The position numbers and the translations under genes were made by a program. Below are positions 37,501 through 44,093 of a stretch of 64,000 nt of DNA, piece by piece. A model generated the notes under the pieces. That model saw nothing but the letters and a program-made list of their open reading frames with translations. It was not told the DNA's origin and searched no databases. Numbering within the stretch: the stretch's first letter is position 1; every line of letters starts with the position of its first letter. The stretch is from Mariniflexile sp. AS56 (GTDB lineage Bacteria > Bacteroidota > Bacteroidia > Flavobacteriales > Flavobacteriaceae), in contig NZ_JAUPED010000006.1 of NCBI RefSeq assembly GCF_030552475.1, positions 224,313 through 288,312 of the forward strand, read 5' to 3'.

Positions 37501-37938
37501 GTTACAATTAAGATTGGTGAAAATGGCGCATGGAGTTACTTAATAGCTGGAGTAGAAGAAGCTTCGGGTGTAATTTCAGGAGGCTTTGATCTTACAAAAA
37601 GCTATCACGTTGTTGTTTATGGGCAAGATGATAATGGTGGAGGAAAAACAATTAATAGTGTATCCTTAGATACGTGTTCAGGAGCTAGTGGAAATCTTTC
37701 AGTAGATGACATATCCATATCAAACAATTTTAAGTTATACGGTAACCCTATTTCAGAAAAATTTGAAACAAACCAAATATCTGATAAAACGATTATTTAT
37801 GATCTAAACGGAAGAATTGTAAAATCATTTAACGCCATTACCAATAGTTTTGATGTTTCTGAGTTAAAAACGGGTATTTACATAGGCAAGTTTAAGATAA
37901 AAGGGCAAATAATTAACAAAAAAATCATTAAAAAATAA
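34576..37938 (+). CDS. Large divergent GH107-like fucanase with duplicated beta-sandwich modules, T9SS secreted
   Basis: A 1120-residue exported protein; ATG 34576 starts a clear signal peptide (FCFMFLLNNIIQAQ). A ~200-residue beta-sandwich module (about 30-226) is followed by a GH107-like catalytic region (about 235-615) with KYMFCYAEFVIKDYSLRY, predicted nucleophile Asp 426 (SYQFDAAST) and His 495 (TFGHAYGG), 69 residues apart. Two Ig-like domains follow (about 618-720 and 725-823), then a second copy of the first module (about 830-1034; both carry GHNFSFGL- or AHNLSFGL-like and ARGLNFT- or TRGLNFT-like segments), and a T9SS domain (FKLYGNPISEKFE, GIYIGKFK). The catalytic part is clearly related to, but more divergent than, the enzymes at 17340 and 19816. 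The twin modules are likely glycan-binding. Confidence 0.85.
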   Translation: MVSIKKNITIFCFMFLLNNIIQAQVFFDETSSNEIKSIEGGATWSNSSSGDFVYNNNGSNTQNRALLYSTSAYKSEDGFKLTIEYTTGSIGDIAGHNFSFGLISDETDLSTYTGFNPFRADESVYSIGVNLTTVGDETARGLNFTDGTERMTLDESGTRAQFVAGETTKIFIEIGEGGFWSYYINDVYEASGAITEAIDLSKSYHMVVYAQGDNGLEKSIQSIKLEKQYAPGERALDKRGNWSANVSLVTDPDKLLRTVDLTGPTGYNSGATQSPLHAVQHKLLERLALEGADGNAAPIDLITPAWGDLNSDTPDDDFYLDEILAIKARGYKVLGYTNSKNMLGVSGEDYNEIVSRWKEWCDTDPEAQAFINSQPYHTGIWNTNTQQYEDATATFPDRKYMFCYAEFVIKDYSLRYNKHFSSYQFDAASTVSSIGGDNATSGIIEEQRIYQAFSNAARAGNPNLAVCYNIGRSSVNYNSFPFAPAVRFEDYTFGHAYGGNTDHGNKENGAYDRNYNHITRIMETNGYVHEGGGWTWDDKIIGNFHSKLSTTAWGTGPNPGWEEDDIVRWTWEALNAGGSMVWSGSFTTLTGDHIEYRPWAFDLLKAIDDYLAKYQYPDTPNWAKAYTILPPAYIGQAYYHTLMEEIDFWDPEGDDITMSLITNAPSWLTISEDPQNPGHWILSGIPNEDSETLHNFELEATDVNSFSGVRDVVLQVNEGVSDLTDPGDGTPVWISNPIEVDLSKFEELGFSLTRGVDFEDFDGDDLILEIVGDAAWVTLQELAPNVWSLDGATECSGLYELELTLSDGFNTTYTTVAINVVAPQFLDLTMKTISSASWELSNDGQVSEAYTFSSASQYWRRAILYSTESFQSEEGFVLTVNYNTEVISDTGAHNLSFGLVSTDTDLENYQGLDPVGYNGINPFGSDTSVYSLGVNLTLDLGATTRGLNFTNASTVANLDVSGTNVQFVNGNVPTEVTIKIGENGAWSYLIAGVEEASGVISGGFDLTKSYHVVVYGQDDNGGGKTINSVSLDTCSGASGNLSVDDISISNNFKLYGNPISEKFETNQISDKTIIYDLNGRIVKSFNAITNSFDVSELKTGIYIGKFKIKGQIINKKIIKK

Positions 37939-37999
37939 GAAAATAAAATTGGCTTCAATATTTAATTTAAAGAATTTTCCAAAGAAAATCTGAGATTAA

Positions 38000-39784
38000 A
38001 TGAAAATAAATAAAATATATCAAATGATTCTAAATAAAGGGATAGTGATTGTAGTGGTAATAGCACTTGGAGCATGGTATTCAGTTAAAGAAAAAAAGGA
38101 AGTTAGTGAACTAAAGGCTAAAAAACCTAATGTAATTCTGATTATGACCGATGATCAGGGGTATGGAGATTTGGCATGTCTTGGAAATCCGATTTTAAAA
38201 ACACCTAATCTGGATAAATTACATAGTGAGTCGGTAAGACTTACCAATTTTCATGTAAGTCCATTTTGTACACCATCAAGAGCGGCGCTTATGACTGGAC
38301 GTTACCCAGGCAGAACTGGAGCATACCGTACTAGTAGTGGACGTACCATGTTACATACCGATGAGAAAACGATAGCGAATGTGTTTTCAGAAAACGGGTA
38401 TACTACCGGAATGGTTGGGAAATGGCACCTTGGAGATAACGCCCCACATCGACCACAAGATAGAGGGTTTCAGGATGTAACTTGGCATAGATGCGGAGGA
38501 GTTGGTCAAGCTTCGGATTATTGGGGTAATGATTATTTTGATGATACCTATGAAAGAAATGGAAAATTTGAAAAATTTGAGGGGTATTGTACCGATGTAT
38601 GGTTTAAAGAAGCCATTGATTTTGTAGATAAGAACAAAGAAGAGCCATTTCTACTCTATTTGGCTACCAACGCACCGCATGGACCTTATATTGTTGGTAA
38701 GGAATGGAGTGAACCTTACAAGGAAAAAGCTGATTGGAAATGGGGGCCTGAATTCTATGGTATGATCTCCAATTTTGATTATAATCTAGGTGTTCTTAGG
38801 GATAAACTTGCCGATTTTGGAATAGCTGAAAACACTATTTTGGTGTTTATGACTGATAATGGTACTGCAAAAGGAGGAAGCTTTAAAGGACTGGATTCAG
38901 AAGCATTAAAGGGGTATAATGCTGGTATGCGGGGTAAGAAATCTTCGGTTTATGAAGGAGGTCATCATGTACCATTCTTCATTTATTGGCCTGCAGGAGG
39001 ACTTCAGGGAGGGAAAGATGTTGATGCACTTACAGCTCATATCGATGTATTGCCGACATTGGCTGATTTATGCGAAATACCAATTTCAGACTCGCACAAT
39101 CCTGATGGAATATCTTTCAAACCAATTTTAAATAATTCAGATACTACTAAGAAGAGAGAACATCTAATTGTTCAATTTCAAGGAGGACCATATTTCGATG
39201 GTTCACCAAAAGCGTGGGAGCATACATGCATAATGAAGGATAACTGGCGACTAATCAACGGAACAGAATTATATGACATTCAAAAAGACCCTAGTCAAAG
39301 AAAAGATATCTCTTCCTCTAATCCGAAAAAAGTAGAAGATTTACGAAAATTGTATCCATCGTTTTGGAAATCAGTTTCACCACGTATGACACCTGTTTCT
39401 ATTGATCTTGGAAATTCGGATGAGAATCCTATAATCTTGTGTTCGCAAGATTGGTACTTGCCAAAAGGAAACCCACCATGGAATTTTAATTCAATCAAAA
39501 AATTGCCCTCAGTTACAGGGCCATGGATGGTTAATGTGAAAGAAGCAGGTCTATATCGTATTACGCTTCGCCAACTTCCTAAAGAAGTAGATCAAGTGAT
39601 TGAGGCGGTACGTGCTAAAATACAAATAGCGGGAAATGAGCAGGAAATAGTGGTCGATCCTGGAAGTAAAGGTGCTGTTTTTGAGTTGGAACTCCCAATA
39701 GGAAAAACGGAACTTATTACATATCTCTATACGAAGGAAGGAAAAATGGGAGGGGCTTATTTTACAGAAGTTGAAGCACTATAG
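38000..39784 (+). CDS. S1 family sulfatase with C-terminal module
   Basis: A 594-residue formylglycine sulfatase with an N-terminal hydrophobic export segment (GIVIVVVIALGAWYS). LIMTDDQGYGD, C-T-P-S-R with Cys 90, MVGKWHLGD and VFMTDNGTAKGG give the full active-site set. It is in the same group as the sulfatases at 12962 and 50049 (RPQDRGFQDVTWHRCGGVGQ, GYCTDVWFKEA) and shares the C-terminal ~110-residue module with 12962. It follows the large GH107-like gene by 61 nt, so it probably acts on the fragments released by it. Confidence 0.93.
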   Translation: MKINKIYQMILNKGIVIVVVIALGAWYSVKEKKEVSELKAKKPNVILIMTDDQGYGDLACLGNPILKTPNLDKLHSESVRLTNFHVSPFCTPSRAALMTGRYPGRTGAYRTSSGRTMLHTDEKTIANVFSENGYTTGMVGKWHLGDNAPHRPQDRGFQDVTWHRCGGVGQASDYWGNDYFDDTYERNGKFEKFEGYCTDVWFKEAIDFVDKNKEEPFLLYLATNAPHGPYIVGKEWSEPYKEKADWKWGPEFYGMISNFDYNLGVLRDKLADFGIAENTILVFMTDNGTAKGGSFKGLDSEALKGYNAGMRGKKSSVYEGGHHVPFFIYWPAGGLQGGKDVDALTAHIDVLPTLADLCEIPISDSHNPDGISFKPILNNSDTTKKREHLIVQFQGGPYFDGSPKAWEHTCIMKDNWRLINGTELYDIQKDPSQRKDISSSNPKKVEDLRKLYPSFWKSVSPRMTPVSIDLGNSDENPIILCSQDWYLPKGNPPWNFNSIKKLPSVTGPWMVNVKEAGLYRITLRQLPKEVDQVIEAVRAKIQIAGNEQEIVVDPGSKGAVFELELPIGKTELITYLYTKEGKMGGAYFTEVEAL

Positions 39785-39872
39785 GGTGAGACGACTTTAT
39801 GGCCTTACTATGGGACAAGGGTTTTCGAAAGTAACAAAGTTATCAATTTTATAAATAACTTATGAAATAAAT

Positions 39873-40931
39873 ATGGATAGTAAACAAATAAGACCTTATT
39901 TAAAAACAGTAATTAGTTCAGTCGTTTTATTGATGCTGTTTGCGTGCAAAAAGGATTTAACAATTAAAGAATCTTCTTTTAGTCAATCATTAGTGCCTGA
40001 AAAATTTATTCTGTCAGCAGAAGAAGGTTGGTGGAATTGGGGAATGGCACCTATTTACGATGAAAAAGGAAAACTACACGTTTTTATGTCTACCATTCCT
40101 AATAGTGGTCGTTGGATAAAAGACAGTAAAATTGTTCATTTTGTAGCAGATGCTCCTGAAGGTCCCTATCAATTTGTTGATACTACGTTTTCGAGTCCAT
40201 CAGCAACCTATCACAATCCACAAGTGTCAAAAGTAGGAGATAGCTATGTTATGGTTTATTTGATAAAGGACAGAACAACGCCAAGAATAGCTCAACAAAT
40301 TGGAATTGCAACTACTAAATCTTTAGATCAGTCATGGATTGAAAGCCCGCACAATCCAATTATAAAAGCATCAGGAATTATGGACGGAGCTCCTATTATC
40401 CATGCTTCCAACCCAACTTTTTTGGTAGATGAGGATGGACAATACAGAATCTATTATAAGTCTGTAACGGATAAGTACAAACCGAATCAGTTTAGAGAAA
40501 TTTCCTTGGCAATAAGTGATAATTTAGAAGGTCCTTATGAAAACTACAAAAATAATCCACTAATATCTTATGCCGATTTAGGGTTAGATATAGAAGATCC
40601 TTATGCTTTTTATTACAAAGGAATGTACTATTTAATTGTTGAAGATCGAATGGATGTAAAAAGTGCTTTGGAAGGAAACTCTAAATCTTTAGGGAAAAAA
40701 GAACTAGGAGGAAAACGTCCAGGATTAATTTACAAATCAAAAGACGGAATACATTGGAAAAGACCTGAAATAGGATACAACACCAACACCCATTATTTTA
40801 ATCGAGAATTAGCTAGAAGTGAACGTCCTAATATTTTATGGAAAGATGGGAAACCAGAGTATTTGTTTTTGGCTTGTCATGATGAAGACCCAACGGCAGG
40901 GTATTTTTTGAAAATAGAAGATTGGAAATAA
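39873..40931 (+). CDS. Five-bladed beta-propeller glycosidase (GH43/GH117-like), lipoprotein
   Basis: A 352-residue lipoprotein (VLLMLFACKKD). Repeated blade motifs include WWNWGMAPIYDEKGKLHVFMS, YHNPQVSKVGDSYVMVYLI, ASNPTFLVDEDGQYRIYYKS, IEDPYAFYYKGMYYLIVEDR and RPNILWKDGKPEYLFLAC, which together make a five-bladed propeller like those of GH43, GH117 and relatives. Acidic residues stand at the expected inner-strand positions (IEDP, RPN context), but I cannot decide the family. It should be an exo-acting glycosidase that trims an oligosaccharide end. The next sulfatase ATG region begins within a base of the stop codon. Confidence 0.75.
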   Translation: MDSKQIRPYLKTVISSVVLLMLFACKKDLTIKESSFSQSLVPEKFILSAEEGWWNWGMAPIYDEKGKLHVFMSTIPNSGRWIKDSKIVHFVADAPEGPYQFVDTTFSSPSATYHNPQVSKVGDSYVMVYLIKDRTTPRIAQQIGIATTKSLDQSWIESPHNPIIKASGIMDGAPIIHASNPTFLVDEDGQYRIYYKSVTDKYKPNQFREISLAISDNLEGPYENYKNNPLISYADLGLDIEDPYAFYYKGMYYLIVEDRMDVKSALEGNSKSLGKKELGGKRPGLIYKSKDGIHWKRPEIGYNTNTHYFNRELARSERPNILWKDGKPEYLFLACHDEDPTAGYFLKIEDWK

Positions 40932-40973
40932 ATGACTCTGAGCGATTATGAACAAATTATCAAAATAAATATA

Positions 40974-42539
40974 ATGAAAAAGAATATTAAAATTTTATTA
41001 GCCATTTTATTTGTTGTGTCAACTTCAATTATAAATGCACAAGAAAAAACACCCAAGATTAAGTCGCCAAATATTATATATATATTGGCTGATGATTTAG
41101 GCTATGGAGATGTACAATATTTTAACCCATTAGGAAAAATATCAACTCCAAATCTTGATGAAATGTCAAAAAATGGAGCCGTATTTACGGATGCACACAC
41201 GTCATCATCAGTATGTACACCCACTAGATATGGGATATTAACGGGTCGATATAATTGGCGATCTAAGTTGAAAAAAAGTGTTTTGAATGGATATTCAAAG
41301 TCTCTCATAAAACAAGAGCGTATAACCATAGCAGAAATGCTGAAAAAGCAAGGGTACAATACAGCTTTTATAGGAAAATGGCATTTGGGTTGGGATTGGT
41401 CATTAAAAGAGAATGAAAATGTTGAGAGTAATATTAAAAAAGTAAATGGTAACACAGTCGATTTTAGTAAGCCTATTCAAAATGGTCCAAATTCTCATGG
41501 TTTCGACTATGCTTTTGGTTTTTGCGGTTCACTGGATATGCCACCTTATGTATATGTAGAAAATGGTACACCTACAATAGTGCCAACAAAATACACAAAA
41601 TCAAAAGGTATGAAAATGTGGAGAAATGGTTTAACATCCAATGATTTTTCTCACAATGATGTCTTGCAAAATATAACAAATAAAGCAGTTAATTATATTG
41701 ATAAAAACGCTAAAGCAGAAAAGCCGTTCTTTTTATACCTTCCATTACCTGCACCACATACACCTATATTACCTACAGAAAAGTTTTTAGGGAAAAGTAA
41801 TACTAACATTTATGGAGATTTTGTAATGCAGGTGGATGATGTTGTTCGTCAGGTTCGTGAGATCCTTGTTCAAAAGGGAATTTCAGCAAATACACTTGTT
41901 GTATTTACGAGTGATAATGGTTGCTCACCTAAAGCAGACTTTAAAGACTTAGCTACATTTAATCATTATCCAAGTTCTGTGTTTCGTGGGTATAAGGCAG
42001 ATATTTATGAAGGAGGTCATCGCGTTCCTTTTATAATTGAATGGCCAGCTAAAGCATTGAAAAAAACAAGTTTTGATAACATGATTTGTACTACAGATTT
42101 TTTTGCTACTTGTGCAGAAATTACAGGTTACAAATTGAAGGACACAGAAGGTGAAGATAGCTTCAGTATGTTAAGTCTTATTACAGGTGAAAATGATAAA
42201 GATATTCGAGAGTACATAGTCCATCATTCAATTGATGGTATGTTCGCTATCAGACAGGGAAATTGGAAACTCTCTTTTTGTCCAGGATCTGGTGGATGGA
42301 GTGATCCAAGACCAAGATATATCAGAAAGAATAAGATGGACTTGCCGCCAATGCAATTATTTAATTTAAAGGATGATATTGGTGAAACTAAAAACTTAAT
42401 TGCTGAATATCCTAAAAAAGTGATACAATTAAAAACGGCTTTAAAGAAAATAATTTTGGATGGAAGAAGCACGCCAGGTGCAGTTCAAGAGAATGATGAG
42501 GTAGAAGGTTGGTCACAAATTAATAGCATTGTCAATTAA
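40974..42539 (+). CDS. S1 family sulfatase, CTPTR group
   Basis: A 521-residue formylglycine sulfatase; the ATG at 40974 begins a signal peptide (MKKNIKILLAILFVVSTSIINAQ), while an in-frame ATG at 40932 would put 14 polar residues in front. YILADDLGYGD, C-T-P-T-R with Cys 81, FIGKWHLGWDW and VVFTSDNGCSPKAD are present. Length and sequence (HTSSSVCTPTRYGILTGRYNW) make it a close paralogue of the sulfatase at 46796. Two members of one group in one block suggest either redundancy or two positions on the sugar. Confidence 0.93.
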   Translation: MKKNIKILLAILFVVSTSIINAQEKTPKIKSPNIIYILADDLGYGDVQYFNPLGKISTPNLDEMSKNGAVFTDAHTSSSVCTPTRYGILTGRYNWRSKLKKSVLNGYSKSLIKQERITIAEMLKKQGYNTAFIGKWHLGWDWSLKENENVESNIKKVNGNTVDFSKPIQNGPNSHGFDYAFGFCGSLDMPPYVYVENGTPTIVPTKYTKSKGMKMWRNGLTSNDFSHNDVLQNITNKAVNYIDKNAKAEKPFFLYLPLPAPHTPILPTEKFLGKSNTNIYGDFVMQVDDVVRQVREILVQKGISANTLVVFTSDNGCSPKADFKDLATFNHYPSSVFRGYKADIYEGGHRVPFIIEWPAKALKKTSFDNMICTTDFFATCAEITGYKLKDTEGEDSFSMLSLITGENDKDIREYIVHHSIDGMFAIRQGNWKLSFCPGSGGWSDPRPRYIRKNKMDLPPMQLFNLKDDIGETKNLIAEYPKKVIQLKTALKKIILDGRSTPGAVQENDEVEGWSQINSIVN

Positions 42540-42583
42540 TAACGAGTTATTAAAACCATGTTTTTAAATAAAATTAATTTAGA

Positions 42584-42850
42584 ATGAATTTGTATAAAAA
42601 TAAAATAGTTGGGAGTCTCTTCGTTTTAGGATTATGTTTGTTCGCTAAATTATCAGCACAAAATTTAATAAAACATTCAGAAAGAACAATTCATCCTTAT
42701 TGGCCATCAAAAACATGGCAACTTAGGGCTGATGATATTACGACCATTAATCTTGCCATGACACCAGATGTAACTAAGGATCATCCTATTTTTAATCAAG
42801 AGTGTATTGAAATTATAAAACAGGTGCGCAAGGCAGTAAAAGGATATTAG
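42584..42850 (+). CDS. Short exported protein, possibly the remnant of a larger gene
   Basis: An 88-residue open frame with a convincing signal peptide (SLFVLGLCLFAKLSAQ) and a mature part of about 62 residues (SERTIHPYWPSKTWQL, CIEIIKQVRKAVKGY) with no family signature that I recognise. Gaps of 44 nt before and 27 nt after fit the operon. It could be a genuine small secreted protein or the surviving 5' end of a truncated enzyme; codon use resembles its neighbours. Function unknown. Confidence 0.55.
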   Translation: MNLYKNKIVGSLFVLGLCLFAKLSAQNLIKHSERTIHPYWPSKTWQLRADDITTINLAMTPDVTKDHPIFNQECIEIIKQVRKAVKGY

Positions 42851-42877
42851 AATAATAACACTTATTTAATCATAAAA

Positions 42878-44047
42878 ATGAAAAATACAAAAATTCTTAT
42901 AACGCTATTATTCTGTGTGGTTTTCACAGGGTTTAGCCCTGCTATTTCACAAGTAACCTATAAAAACAGTGATGGAACTGTTTTTGTACCCAAAAATTTT
43001 TATCCAAAATTTAGTTGGGAAACAACACCACAGTATTTTATGTTTCAAGATAAGAACCGCTTATTAACTCCTAAGGAAGTTGCATTTATAGCACCTCGTA
43101 CCGATTTTATTTGTATAGAAAAATCTCACGGTAAAAAACGACTAGGGTCTGCTGAATTAGGTGCTAAAGAGGAAGCTAAAGCTTTTAGAAAGGCAAACCC
43201 TGATATTAAAGTATTGTTTTACTTTAATGCTGCTTATGCCTGGACGTATACTTCTTATACCAAAGATTTTTCAGAGAAAGGTGTTGAGAAACACCCAGAA
43301 CTAAAAAAGTTTTTAATAACAAATAAAAAAACAGGAAAGCTGGCAGAACATTTTGGAGCTTTTTGTTATGATTTATTAAATCCTGAATTTCGTGAATGGT
43401 GGGTAGAAACAGTTGCCAAAGGAGTTAGAGAATCTGGTTGTGATGGAGTTTTTATAGACCAGATGCATGGAAATAGTAGGTTTCGTAAAGAAGATAAGCC
43501 CGAAATTGAAATTGCAATGGGTGAAATGATGGCTGCGCTTAAGGAGAAAATGGGAGCTGATAAAATATTATTAGGGAACAATGCCAATAATAAAGATGCA
43601 GGATATGTGTATCCTGTTTGTGATGCTGTAATGTTTGAAAACTATTCGGCTTCTAGATATACGAAAGAAAGTTTACTAAGTGAGTGGGGGGATATGTTAA
43701 AGAATGCTAAAGAGGGAAAAATATCTGTTTTCCGTCTTGGAGTTGATGGAGCAGGAAGAGGACATATTAAGCCTAATATGCCCGAACTGTCTAAAGAGAA
43801 GTTGGAATTTGCTTTAGCTTGCTATTTAATTGGAGCCGAACCTTACTCGTATTTTATGTACAGTTGGGGATGGAAATTGGCCACAGGACCTTTAGTAGAT
43901 TATCCTGAATTACAAAAACCTCTTGGTGAACCAAAAGGTGGATATATAAGAACCACTTCAGAAGGTTGGGAGTTTACACGTGAGTTTGAACATGCTAGTG
44001 TTTGGGTGAATACAGAAACAAGAGAAGCTAAAATATCTTGGAAATAA
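42878..44047 (+). CDS. Putative (beta/alpha)8 glycosidase of the GHL15-like type
   Basis: A 389-residue exported protein (signal peptide ending near SPAISQ). The sequence shows barrel-like alternation with KVLFYFNAAYAW, FREWWVETVAKGV, CDGVFIDQMHGNS (Asp 194 at a strand end, in place for a catalytic acid), LLGNNANNK, AVMFENYSAS and PYSYFMYSWGWKL. This pattern fits the hypothetical glycosyl hydrolase family 15 group (PF14885), whose activity is poorly defined. Its position between sulfatases and the GH95 fucosidase supports an exo- or oligosaccharide-acting enzyme for the same glycan. Confidence 0.7.
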   Translation: MKNTKILITLLFCVVFTGFSPAISQVTYKNSDGTVFVPKNFYPKFSWETTPQYFMFQDKNRLLTPKEVAFIAPRTDFICIEKSHGKKRLGSAELGAKEEAKAFRKANPDIKVLFYFNAAYAWTYTSYTKDFSEKGVEKHPELKKFLITNKKTGKLAEHFGAFCYDLLNPEFREWWVETVAKGVRESGCDGVFIDQMHGNSRFRKEDKPEIEIAMGEMMAALKEKMGADKILLGNNANNKDAGYVYPVCDAVMFENYSASRYTKESLLSEWGDMLKNAKEGKISVFRLGVDGAGRGHIKPNMPELSKEKLEFALACYLIGAEPYSYFMYSWGWKLATGPLVDYPELQKPLGEPKGGYIRTTSEGWEFTREFEHASVWVNTETREAKISWK

Positions 44048-44093
44048 GAAAATTAGTTTTAATTAAAATAGAAAAATTTAAAATAATTAAAAA

